DNA of 15,702 bases from Deltaproteobacteria bacterium (GCA_031267005.1 JAIRZX010000515.1:1-15702); one strand, 5' to 3'; shown: positions 1 through 7,084, counted from the first letter of the stretch. Program-made: numbers and translations. Notes: generated by a model from the sequence alone, not told the origin.

Positions 1-317
1 GCCCCGTCGGCGGCCCCGCCCGGAGGCGTCTCCCGCGTCGCCGCCGCGCTGCGGGCCCTGAGGCGCGGCGTCGGATCCGCATGGCGCCAGCCTCCGGGAC
101 TGCGCGGAAGTACGCCATCCAAGCCCCCCCGCCGACCCGGAAGGGGCTGGCGCGAAGCTTTCCGCGTGAGCCGGCCCGCTCGAGCCGTCCCGGTAGAGGA
201 GGGTGCCCCGCGCCCACGGGGCGGCCCCCCCCCGAAAGGGCCCCGGCCATCCGTCCGCGCACGGGTGGCAAACGTAACAGGACCGGGCCGCGTTCGCAGA
301 TTGCCCTGAACGTCACC
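1..317. other. Left-edge region with no assignable gene
   Basis: No gene can be supported here. One plus-strand frame is open from base 1 to a TGA near 306, but its translation is low-complexity Arg/Pro/Gly/Ala and matches no family I recognise. In DNA this GC-rich, long chance frames are expected. It could be the tail of a gene entering from the left. A small GC hairpin (GCCCCG/CGGGGC) lies around 203-220 downstream of the nucleotidyltransferase stop; it has no T-run, so I do not call it a terminator. Confidence 0.4.
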
Positions 318-1910
318 TTAAGACCGCGCGGCGGGCTCCTGGAGGGGACTGAAGCGGGCCCGGTCCGAAATCTGCTCGGCCCCGCGCCCCGCCGCCGCCC
401 CGGAAGCGGCCTCCGGTCTCTCCGGGCCAGCGGTCCCGGACGCTCCGGTCCTCAGCAACCCCGCCACGAACTCCAAGGCGCCCTCGCGCGTGTCCACGCG
501 GCCCTCGTCGTGCTCACTGCGCACGAGCCTCAAGATCCTCCCCACCTCGGGGCCCTCCGGCACGCCGAAGGAGCAGACTAGATCGCCCCCCGTCACGAGA
601 TCCCTCGGAGGCCCGGCCAGGCCACCCACCGGCTCCAGGAACTCCTCCAGGGAATAGGGGTACTTCTCCGGCCAGGGGCTCCGCCCGTTCCAGTCGGCCG
701 CGGCAACTGCCCAGAAGTCGGAGAGGTCCGCCTCCGGGGCGAGCTCCCTCGCTATCCACCTGAGCCTTCCCGGGGAAAGCTTCCTGAAGGCCGAGTCCAT
801 GTGGCGGGCCGTAAGCTTGGAGACGGCCTTGGCCACCCGCTCGGGGGCGGCCATGGCCTTCAGGAACCGGCTTGCGGCCGGGGCCCCCAGCGCCGCGTGG
901 TCGGGGTAAAGGACCATGCCGGAGCCAGCGGGGCCAGGGGCGGCCCTGCGGGCGGCCAGGGTCTTGCCGACGTCGTGGAGAAGCGCCGTCATGACGAGCG
1001 CGGCCCGGTCGGCCCCCTTGGGCAAGTCGAGGCGGGTCATGGCCTGGACCACGAGCACCGTGTGGTTCCAGACGCTCCCCTCGGGGTGGAAGTTGCGGTG
1101 CTGTTTTAGTCCGCGCAGCGAGTCCAGCTCCGGGTAACGGGATATGAGCCCGCTCTCCGCGAGGAAAGCGAGCCCCAGGTGGGGCCGAGGGCTCTCGGCC
1201 ATGGCCTTCCACTCCGGCCAGAACCGCTCGGGGGAGGCGCGGCCCAGGAGCCCGGCCGACGCGCGCACCATGGAGAGGAGCTCGCGGGAGGCGGCGAAGG
1301 GCCTTCTGGCCACGAGCGACATGGCCCGGAGCATGCGCACGGGATCGTCTGCGAGGGCCCTGGCCGAACAGGGCGCGAGGAAGCCACGCCGGACGTCGTT
1401 GAGCCCGCCCAGGGGATCCAGCAGCCGCCCCTCCAGGGGATCGAAGTACATGGCGTTGGCGGTAAAGTCGCGCAACTCCGCGTCCCGGGCCAGGGCGCCC
1501 TCGGAGAAGGCAACCGCGCCGCAGCCGTCCGGACTCTCCCCGGCCGGATCCGGGCGCGGTTCCCCGCGGCCATCGCCCGGCCGCGCGGTCCTGGGCGTCA
1601 CGGCCTCCAAGCGGGCCCCGCCGCGCCTGACTTGGACCATGGCCGTCTTGGTGGAGTCCCAGCCTCCGTCCCGCCTCCACACGATCCTGGCCTGGCCCTG
1701 GGGGCAGAGCGCCTCGCGGACGCCCTCCAGATCCAGCCCGAAGACGACCAGATCGAGATCCCCCCCGTCCGGAAAAGGACGGCCCGCGCCGAACAGCTGC
1801 CTTATCGCGAAGTCCCTAGCGGCGCCCCCCGCGACGAGAAGCCTCCCGCCCATTTCCCGGACCCTAATCGCGGGGTCCTCCGTTTCTTCGAAAGACGGCA
1901 TCGTGTTCAT
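318..1910 (-). CDS. CCA-adding enzyme / poly(A) polymerase family nucleotidyltransferase with HD domain
   Basis: A 530-residue protein of the class II nucleotidyltransferase family, whose members add or repair the CCA end of tRNA in the cytoplasm. The N-terminal head shows GGAARD (residues 28-33), a DLD metal-binding pair (D51, D53), RDFTANAM (147-154) and DDPVRMLRA (188-196), the usual order for these enzymes. An HD phosphohydrolase domain follows, with HDVGK at 312-316 and further His residues around 271-283 and downstream. The canonical RRDFTINA is LRDFTANA here, and a Gly/Pro-rich insert of about 35 residues (107-142) precedes it. The C-terminal 40 residues are low-complexity Ala/Gly/Arg. 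I saw no Shine-Dalgarno before the ATG at 1910, and a second in-frame ATG lies three codons in, so the exact start is uncertain. The gene appears to be transcribed alone. The family is clear; CCA addition versus A-addition or another substrate is not decided by the sequence. Confidence 0.87.
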   Translation of the reverse strand: MNTMPSFEETEDPAIRVREMGGRLLVAGGAARDFAIRQLFGAGRPFPDGGDLDLVVFGLDLEGVREALCPQGQARIVWRRDGGWDSTKTAMVQVRRGGARLEAVTPRTARPGDGRGEPRPDPAGESPDGCGAVAFSEGALARDAELRDFTANAMYFDPLEGRLLDPLGGLNDVRRGFLAPCSARALADDPVRMLRAMSLVARRPFAASRELLSMVRASAGLLGRASPERFWPEWKAMAESPRPHLGLAFLAESGLISRYPELDSLRGLKQHRNFHPEGSVWNHTVLVVQAMTRLDLPKGADRAALVMTALLHDVGKTLAARRAAPGPAGSGMVLYPDHAALGAPAASRFLKAMAAPERVAKAVSKLTARHMDSAFRKLSPGRLRWIARELAPEADLSDFWAVAAADWNGRSPWPEKYPYSLEEFLEPVGGLAGPPRDLVTGGDLVCSFGVPEGPEVGRILRLVRSEHDEGRVDTREGALEFVAGLLRTGASGTAGPERPEAASGAAAGRGAEQISDRARFSPLQEPAARS

Positions 1911-2273
1911 ACGGTCTGAGGGGCCGGATCCCCCCGGGGAATATCGTCAGCTGGAAGCGAGGAGGCTGGCCCTGCCTGCGGGCGTCGGCGCGGGGCAGGA
2001 GGCGAAGCCGCCCGCCCGCGAAGGAGGATCGCGATCCGGCGGCCGGAACGGAAAGCCCGCCCCCCCGGAAACGCGGCGCGCAAGCGCCCGCAGGCCAGAC
2101 TGCCGCAAGGTCGCGAGGCAGCAAGGCATCCGGCCCGGGCCTCCGGGCCGGAACCCTCCCCGCCCGTGAGGCGGGCAGGCCCCGCGCCGCTAAGGCTTCC
2201 CGGACCCGGCCTTCGGGGCGCCCGCCTCGCGGCGCTTCTCGGGCCAGGCGCGGAAACGGGCCAGTTACATACC

Positions 2274-2303
2274 ATTATAGACCCATGGCGCAGAGCCTTT
2301 CAG
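2274..2303 (-). promoter_or_regulatory. Possible sigma70-type promoter for the nucleotidyltransferase gene
   Basis: On the minus strand a perfect TATAAT (2274-2279) lies 18 bases downstream of CTGAAA (2298-2303), a 4/6 match to TTGACA. It would give a GC-rich leader of about 350 bases before the start at 1910. No riboswitch family was recognised in that leader. The weak -35 and the long distance keep this tentative. Confidence 0.35.
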
Positions 2304-2423
2304 GCGGATTGTAAAAACTGACGGGGGGGGGCACCGCCGGGATCGGGTGGAACCGAAAATGTTCCTTCCGGGAAGGACCGGGAAGCTGGCTGTCTGGCCT
2401 GACTCATCTAGCGCTCGTCCACT

Positions 2424-2433
2424 TTGTATACAA
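2424..2433. promoter_or_regulatory. Perfect palindrome TTGTATACAA, possible operator
   Basis: A 10-base perfect palindrome in a short AT-rich patch within GC-rich intergenic DNA. The form resembles operators of GntR-type regulators, but no regulator gene and no clearly placed promoter adjoin it. It may be chance. Confidence 0.2.
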
Positions 2434-2692
2434 TATGCCCGTGAGAATCAAGGCGCCGGTTTCCATGAGCCGCAACCAGCGCCGCGCATGGCTTCCAGGG
2501 CCCCCTTCCCGGCGGCGGCCCCGCGCCGCCCGCTGGTTCCGGGAGGGAAAACCGCACTGAGGACATGGCTTAGGCGCACTGGAGCGGGAGCTGGAGCAGG
2601 ACTTGGGACGAGAAGCCGGGCGGGCGCGGCGGGTATTCCGCCTGAGGCCGGGGCGAGCTGTCCCGACCGGGAGAGAAAGGGCCGCGATAAGC

Positions 2693-2732
2693 AAAAAAAA
2701 GGCCCCGGACGGATACGGATCCGACCGGGGCC
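2693..2732 (-). terminator. Intrinsic terminator of the first permease transcript
   Basis: On the minus strand, two 8-base GC arms (GGCCCCGG and CCGGGGCC) plus inner CGGAT/ATCCG arms with a four-base loop form a near-perfect stem, directly followed by eight T. This is a strong rho-independent terminator. It lies about 240 bases past the stop of the permease at 2975-4264, so that gene ends a transcript and is not co-transcribed with the nucleotidyltransferase. Confidence 0.9.
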
Positions 2733-2779
2733 GCAAGGAGGCCCCGCCTCTCGGCGGGCGGTATAAAGGAGCCGGGTCG

Positions 2780-2815
2780 GGTTGCCCGGCAGGAACCGGT
2801 TGCCCGGCAGGAACG
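2780..2815. repeat. Two 18-base tandem repeat units
   Basis: GGTTGCCCGGCAGGAACC (2780-2797) is followed at once by a copy with a single change at the last base (2798-2815). It lies in the 3' untranslated region of the first permease transcript. Confidence 0.85.
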
Positions 2816-2877
2816 GGCGGGCCGAACCCGCGCGATGGGGGGCATGGGCGCCGGGGCTTTGGCACCGCCGCATCCCG

Positions 2878-2919
2878 TGCCTCATGCCCCGGGTACCTTG
2901 CCTCAGGCCCCGGGTACCC
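2878..2919. repeat. Two 21-base tandem repeat units
   Basis: Two adjacent 21-base units (2878-2898 and 2899-2919) share the core GCCCCGGGTACC and differ at two positions. They lie just upstream (plus sense) of the first permease stop codon. No function is evident. Confidence 0.85.
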
Positions 2920-2974
2920 GGCACATGCCGCCGCCCCCGGGCGTCGAGCGCCGGTTCGGACTGGGAGGGGCGGT

Positions 2975-4264
2975 TCAGCCGGCCAGGATCTCCTTGGCGA
3001 GGAACAGGATGCCCACAACCCAGACGGTGGAGTTGAGTTCCTTCATCTTCCCGGCGATGAGCTTCATGACGATGAAGAGGATCCAGCCCACGGCCATGCC
3101 GTCGGAGAGCCTCAGGGTGAAGGCTATGATGACCACGATCGCGAAGGACGGGAAGGACTCCGTGATGTCGTCGAAGTTGAGGCTTATGAGGGACGCCATC
3201 ATGAGGAGGCCCACCATGACGAGGGCGGGGGCCACCGCGGAGGCGGGGATCATGAGGAAGAAGCTGGCGAGGAGCAGGCACAGGGCGAACAGGACGGCCA
3301 CCGTCAAGGCGGTGAGGCCCGTCCTCCCTCCAGCGGCTATGCCGGAACCGGACTCCGCGTAGGTCGTGTTGGGGGAGACGCCGAGCGCGGCGCCGACCAC
3401 CACGCCCACGGAGTCGGCGATGAATGCCTTCCCGAGCTTGTGGCGGTACAGCTCCGCGTCCTTCTTGCCCATGACCGTGAAGAGCGCCAAAAAGCCTGCC
3501 AGCCCGTCGAAGATCTCCATGAAGAGGAGGGTCAGTATTATGCCCCAGAACCCTCCGTTCCCGAGCACGGAGAAGTCCATCATGAAAGCCACCGGGGCCA
3601 GGGAAGGCGGGCGGTGCACCAGGCCTCCGGCCAGGCTCGCGGTGTCGACGACCCCCATGGGGATGCCTATTATGGTGGTGACGATGATTCCAAGGAGAAG
3701 CGCGAAGCGGAACTTCATCGCGAGGAGAGCCCCGGTGATGAAAAGCCCTAAGATGGCCAGGAGCCCCGCGCCCGCCGTGATGGACCCGAGGGAGTACATG
3801 CCCGCCTGGTCAATGACGATGATGCCGCTGTTCTTGAGGCCTATGTGGGCTATCATCAGGCCCACGCCGGCCGCCACGGCGTGCTGCAGCGACGGCGGCA
3901 CCTCGCGGAGGACCTTCTCCCGCAACGGCGAGATCGACAGGATGACGAACAGGACTCCCGAAACGAACACCCCGGCCAGAGCCTGCTGCCAGGTGTAGCC
4001 CATCTGGGTGGCTATGACCACGAAGAAGGCGTTTAACCCCATGCCCGGCGCCACGGCGAAAGGCAGGTTGGCCCCGAAGGCCATGACGAGGGTGGCGAAG
4101 ATGGTGGCCAGCGCCGTCGCCGTGAATATGGCGTCCCTCGGCATGCCCGCGAAAGACAGTATCAGCGGGTTTACGGCCAGGACGTAGACCATGGAGAGGA
4201 AGGTGGTGGCGCCTTCCGCCATCTCCTTTTGCGGCGTCGACCCGTGCTGGAAGACTTTGAACAA
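2975..4264 (-). CDS. NCS2 family permease (AzgA/COG2252-like purine transporter), copy 1, under cobalamin riboswitch control
   Basis: A 429-residue multi-spanning membrane protein of the AzgA-like branch of NCS2 nucleobase:proton symporters, whose known members import adenine, guanine, hypoxanthine or xanthine. It shows the N-terminal GATTFLSMVYVLAVNP, the TM3 motif APGMGLNAFF (residues 72-81, N78), the TM8 motif FMEIFDGLAG (249-258) and the TM10 motif TTYAESGSG followed by GGRTG. The usual TM8 pattern is DxFDTxGT; here the first acidic residue is Glu250 and the Thr is gone, so the substrate site is non-canonical. I chose a TTG start at 4264: AAGGAGG (4271-4277) sits six bases upstream and the protein then aligns with copy 2 end to end. 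A far-upstream ATG at 4504 lies inside the riboswitch and must not be used. Transport of a nucleobase-like compound is likely. The cobalamin riboswitch points to B12 physiology, for example import of a lower-ligand base, which is inference. Confidence 0.92.
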   Translation of the reverse strand: MFKVFQHGSTPQKEMAEGATTFLSMVYVLAVNPLILSFAGMPRDAIFTATALATIFATLVMAFGANLPFAVAPGMGLNAFFVVIATQMGYTWQQALAGVFVSGVLFVILSISPLREKVLREVPPSLQHAVAAGVGLMIAHIGLKNSGIIVIDQAGMYSLGSITAGAGLLAILGLFITGALLAMKFRFALLLGIIVTTIIGIPMGVVDTASLAGGLVHRPPSLAPVAFMMDFSVLGNGGFWGIILTLLFMEIFDGLAGFLALFTVMGKKDAELYRHKLGKAFIADSVGVVVGAALGVSPNTTYAESGSGIAAGGRTGLTALTVAVLFALCLLLASFFLMIPASAVAPALVMVGLLMMASLISLNFDDITESFPSFAIVVIIAFTLRLSDGMAVGWILFIVMKLIAGKMKELNSTVWVVGILFLAKEILAG

Positions 4265-4315
4265 AACGTGCCTCCTTAGAAGTGCGGCAGTCTCGATACC
4301 GAACCGGGGGCACTG

Positions 4316-4363
4316 AAAAAAAAACCCCCGCCCGGACCTAAGGGGATAAGTCCAAGAGGGGTC
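4316..4363 (-). terminator. Riboswitch-linked intrinsic terminator in the leader of permease copy 1
   Basis: In the minus-strand leader the arms GACCCC...TTGGAC and GTCCGGG...GGGG pair, with some G-U pairs and one mismatch, around the loop, and are followed by nine T. It lies between the B12 box and the permease Shine-Dalgarno. This is the expected expression platform: bound cobalamin would favour termination and switch the permease off. No antiterminator pairing was computed. Confidence 0.85.
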
Positions 4364-4416
4364 TTTGCCTTCGACCGCCTGCGGTCCCCGGGCGCCTGCG
4401 GGCGCTTGCGGGCTTC

Positions 4417-4580
4417 TCCGGAAGGTGTTCTGGCTCGGGATCGACCGGGCGCGCGGAAGCCTTCCCAGGCCCTTTCCTTTCAAGGCCCAGTGGCCGGGGC
4501 GCATGCCCCGCTCCGCGCCCCCGTCCCCCTTACAGCGGCGGGTCCGCCAAGGATTCGCACCTTGTTCCGAAATTCCGGAT
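4417..4580 (-). promoter_or_regulatory. Cobalamin riboswitch controlling permease copy 1
   Basis: Reading the minus strand 5' to 3', the landmarks of the cobalamin riboswitch appear in the right order: closing arm ATCCGG, GGAACAAGGTGCGAATCC, the core GGACCCGCCGCTGTAAGG, GGCCACTGGGCC, GGGAAGGC, and the B12 box GAGCCAGAACACC (4424-4436), then TTCCGGA, which pairs with the 5' arm to close P1. The core and B12 box resemble the E. coli btuB leader elements. A promoter lies just upstream, and a terminator with the permease start downstream. A covariance search with Rfam RF00174 should hit this interval strongly. The outer limits are set by the P1 arms and are approximate. Confidence 0.92.
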
Positions 4581-4589
4581 ACGGCGGTT

Positions 4590-4619
4590 ATTTTAAATTC
4601 GGGCCCCGGCCCCTGTCAA
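4590..4619 (-). promoter_or_regulatory. Sigma70-type promoter of permease copy 1
   Basis: On the minus strand, consensus TTGACA (4614-4619) is separated by 18 bases from TAAAAT (4590-4595). Transcription would start near 4583, immediately before the riboswitch P1 arm. Confidence 0.8.
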
Positions 4620-5441
4620 GGAAATACTTGGGCCGCCTGACCCGGGAAAGGGCCGCCCGGGCCGGATTCGGCCGAGGGGGCCCCGGACCCGCCGGACGCG
4701 TCAGACGGCCGGGACCGCCTCCGCCGGGCGCGGCGTCCGGCAGCGCATCCTGGACCCCCTAAGCCTCGCCCGATATTTCGTCCCGTTCAAGAAACGGTTT
4801 TTGATGTTACGTACGGGGTTAAACCGAAAGCGGCTGCGCCGGGCAATTGGATGAGGGACGCGGAAGACGCAGATACTTTCGCCGCCGTCACGGAAGGCCA
4901 GCTCACTAACGGCGCCTTAGCGCGGTTCCGCCCAGCCGGTCCATTCCCCGCGCAACATATCGCCGCCTGCCGGAGGCGAGAGGAATCCCTTTCCAGGCGT
5001 GCGGGTTAAAAGCCGGCTCGCCATGGCATGCCTTACAGATTCCCTTTCTAGCGAATCGCGGGTGCCCGGGCAAAAGACGGCGATATTTCAGGCATTTACG
5101 TTTCCGCCCGCTCAAAACGGACGCCTCGCCGTATCGTTTACGTCATCCGGTGAATATAATAAAACTAATCCCCGATACGGCTAAACCCCGGCAAGCGACT
5201 CGGCTCCAGCCGCCCGGACAGGCAACCTGATTGGCGTTGATATTAAGATTTCGTTGCAGCCGGCAGCCCCGAACGTTTCCCTCGGAACGGCTCCCTCCCG
5301 GAAGCGCCGCCGCCCGACGCGTTCCGGCCGGAACGGGGGAGGGGAGGAGGCCGGAGGGAGGAAACTCCGCCGCTCCCCCCCGCCGGCCCGGCCTTCACGC
5401 GGGCCCGGAACGGCGCCCCCCCCCCCCAGCCGGGACGGCCT
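4620..5441. other. 0.82 kb intergenic region with a relatively AT-rich island
   Basis: No gene can be supported. From about 4750 to 5260 the DNA is visibly poorer in GC than its surroundings, with stretches such as TGAATATAATAAAAC near 5151-5165. A TATAAT at 5155-5160 (plus strand) lacks a good -35. Two short frames occur here: 69 codons minus at 4906-5115, and about 50 codons plus at 4851-5009. Neither has a ribosome binding site or a recognisable family. The stretch next to permease 2 is GC-rich again and has a perfect 16-base palindrome CGTTCCGGCCGGAACG (5320-5335). I saw no clear terminator after permease 2. Confidence 0.5.
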
Positions 5442-6731
5442 TCAACGGGCCAGGACTTCCTTGGCGAGGAAGAGGACTCCCACGACCCACACGGTCGTGG
5501 TGAGCTCGGCTTTCTTGCCGCGCAGGAGCTTCATCAGTATGAAGAGGATCCAGCCGACCGCGAGCCCGTCGGAGAGGCTGAGGGTGAAGGCTATGATGAC
5601 TATTATTGCGAAGGCCGGGAAGGACTCCGTAACGTCCTTGAAGTTCAGGCTCGTCAGGGACGCCATCATGAGAAGCCCCACCATGACCAAGGACGGCGCC
5701 ACCGCCGAGGCCGGGATCATGAGGAAGAAGCTCGAAAGCAGCAGGCAGAGGCCGAACAGCGCGGCTACCGAAACGGCCGTCATGCCTGTCCTGCCGCCCA
5801 TGGCCACACCGGAACCGGACTCGCCGTAGGTGGTGTTGGGGGACACGCCGACCGCCGCCCCGGCCAGGACGCCTATGGAGTCCGCGATGAATGCCCTTCC
5901 CAGCTTGTACCGGTACAGTTCGGCCTCCTTCCGGCCCATCACCGTGAAGAGGGCTATGAATCCCGCCAGGCCGTCGAAGACCTCCATGAAAAGGAGCGTC
6001 AGCACCACCCCCCAGAAGGCCCCGGAGGCGAGGATCGAGAAATCGAACTTGAAGGCTACGGGGCCCGGGCTGGGCGGGAGAGCGAAGACGCCCGCGGAGA
6101 GCCCCGAGGTGTCGGTGACGCCCAGCGGTATGCCTATAAGGGTAGTGAGGACTATGCCGGCCAGGAGCGCGAAGCGGAACCGCGTAGCCATGAGCGCCCC
6201 GGTGACGAAGAAGCCTATGACGGCCAGGAGCCCCGGCCCCGAGGTGATCACGCCCAGAGAATACATTCCGGACTGGTCGATAGCCAGGATCCCGCTGTTC
6301 CGGAGGCCTATGTGGGCTATCATGAGGCCTATGCCGGCAGCCACGGCGTGCTGGAGGGCGGGCGAGACCTCGCGCAGGACTTTCTCGCGCAGAGGCGAGA
6401 AGGACAGGATCACGAACAGCGCCCCCGAGATCAGGACCGCCGTCAGCGCCTGCTGCCAGGTGAAGCCCATCTGCGTGGCCACTACCACGAAGAAGCCTAT
6501 GATGCCCATGCCGGGCGCCACCGCGAAGGGCAGGTTGGCTACGAGCCCCATGATCAGGGTGGCGGCGATGGTCGCCAGGGCCGTCGCGGTGAAGAGGGCG
6601 TCGCGGGGCATGCCCGCGAAGGACAGGATCATCGGGCTGACGGCCAGGACGTAGACCATGGAGAGGAAGGTGGTGGCCCCCGCCGCCATCTCCAGCTGCG
6701 GCGTTGACTTATGCTCGGCGACTTTGAACAT
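5442..6731 (-). CDS. NCS2 family permease (AzgA/COG2252-like purine transporter), copy 2, under cobalamin riboswitch control
   Basis: A 429-residue multi-spanning permease, a paralogue of the one at 2975-4264. The two align without a gap over the full length, with about 327 identical positions by hand count (76%). The ATG start at 6731 is set by AAGGAGG seven bases upstream. It shares GATTFLSMVYVLAV, FMEVFDGLAG in TM8 (Glu250 where the family usually has Asp) and TTYGESGSG plus GGRTG in TM10. The TM3 motif differs: APGMGIIGFF replaces APGMGLNAFF, so the conserved Asn78 is Ile. That Asn belongs to the substrate-site motif in AzgA-type transporters, so this copy may carry a different ligand. 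It has its own promoter, cobalamin riboswitch and terminator, nearly the same as in copy 1, so the whole module was duplicated. Nucleobase-like import is likely from the family; the actual substrate is unknown. Confidence 0.92.
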   Translation of the reverse strand: MFKVAEHKSTPQLEMAAGATTFLSMVYVLAVSPMILSFAGMPRDALFTATALATIAATLIMGLVANLPFAVAPGMGIIGFFVVVATQMGFTWQQALTAVLISGALFVILSFSPLREKVLREVSPALQHAVAAGIGLMIAHIGLRNSGILAIDQSGMYSLGVITSGPGLLAVIGFFVTGALMATRFRFALLAGIVLTTLIGIPLGVTDTSGLSAGVFALPPSPGPVAFKFDFSILASGAFWGVVLTLLFMEVFDGLAGFIALFTVMGRKEAELYRYKLGRAFIADSIGVLAGAAVGVSPNTTYGESGSGVAMGGRTGMTAVSVAALFGLCLLLSSFFLMIPASAVAPSLVMVGLLMMASLTSLNFKDVTESFPAFAIIVIIAFTLSLSDGLAVGWILFILMKLLRGKKAELTTTVWVVGVLFLAKEVLAR

Positions 6732-6780
6732 TGACGTGCCTCCTTAGGATAAGGTGCAACTGTCCAGTAGCCGGGGCATG

Positions 6781-6828
6781 AAAATAAAAGCCCCCGCCCG
6801 GACCTAACCTGCAAGTCCAAGAGGGGTC
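6781..6828 (-). terminator. Riboswitch-linked intrinsic terminator in the leader of permease copy 2
   Basis: The minus-strand hairpin has the same arms as the copy 1 terminator (GACCCCTCTTGGAC with GTCCGGGCGGGGGC) but a different loop. Its T-run is interrupted (CTTTTATTTT), whereas copy 1 has nine uninterrupted T. Termination may therefore be leakier. It sits between the B12 box and the permease start. Confidence 0.82.
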
Positions 6829-6886
6829 TTTTCCGTCAACCGCCTGCGTTTTCCCCGAAAGCGGGGCTTTCCGCCTCGCGGGGCTC

Positions 6887-7047
6887 TCCGGATGTATTCT
6901 GGCTCCAGGGATCTCCCGGGCCGGCGGAAGCCTTCCCAAGCCCCGCACGAGGCCCAGTGGCCGGGACTGCGCGTCCCTTTCCGCAGGCCCGTCCCCCTTT
7001 ACAGCGGCGGGTCCGCCAAGGAATCTCACCTTGTTCCAAAACCGGAT
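6887..7047 (-). promoter_or_regulatory. Cobalamin riboswitch controlling permease copy 2
   Basis: The minus strand shows the same ordered elements as in copy 1: ATCCGG, GGAACAAGGTGAGATTCC, the identical core GGACCCGCCGCTGTAA, GGCCACTGGGCC, GGGAAGGC, the B12 box GAGCCAGAATACATCC, and CCGGA closing P1. The core is conserved between the two copies while the variable arms differ, as expected for two functional riboswitches under selection. RF00174 is the covariance model to test; limits are approximate. Confidence 0.92.
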
Positions 7048-7055
7048 ACACCGGC

Positions 7056-7084
7056 ATAGTATTTCCCCGGGCCCCGCCTGTCAA
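7056..7084 (-). promoter_or_regulatory. Sigma70-type promoter of permease copy 2
   Basis: Minus-strand TTGACA (7079-7084), a 17-base spacer, then TACTAT (7056-7061). The start of transcription would be near 7049, at the riboswitch 5' arm, the same geometry as in copy 1. Confidence 0.82.

Larger units (their letters stand above)
1911..2974. other. 1.06 kb intergenic region between the nucleotidyltransferase and the first permease
   Basis: No convincing gene is seen on either strand; the open frames are Arg/Pro/Ala/Gly-rich shadows. The stretch holds the putative promoter of the leftward gene, a TTGTATACAA palindrome, the terminator of the permease transcript, and two short tandem repeats between that terminator and the permease stop codon. 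The 3' untranslated part of the permease transcript is therefore about 240 bases, unusually long. Confidence 0.55.

Noticed and set aside
81..581. Plus-strand 166-residue open frame
   Set aside because: It overlaps the nucleotidyltransferase coding region, and its translation is Arg/Pro/Gly-rich with no family; a GC-driven shadow.
1144..2169. Plus-strand 341-residue open frame
   Set aside because: Antisense to the nucleotidyltransferase, which has clear motifs; composition typical of antisense frames.
1911..2270. Riboswitch in the leader of the nucleotidyltransferase gene
   Set aside because: The leader is GC-rich with possible hairpins, and a segment near 2090-2110 vaguely resembles a B12 box, but the other cobalamin core elements are missing.
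2603..3751. Plus-strand 382-residue open frame rich in His/Asp/Glu
   Set aside because: Antisense to permease copy 1; the His/Glu-rich sequence is the complement of membrane codons.
4906..5115. Minus-strand 69-residue frame with a CKACH motif (possible haem-binding peptide)
   Set aside because: TTG start without a Shine-Dalgarno, no signal peptide, a single motif and no recognisable family; too weak to call a gene.
4417..7047. Purine (guanine/adenine or PreQ1-type) riboswitch upstream of the permeases
   Set aside because: Purine riboswitches are expected for purine permeases, but the conserved elements here (GCCACTG, the GCCGCTGTAA core, the GAGCCAG B12 box) are those of cobalamin riboswitches and the aptamer is far longer than a purine aptamer.
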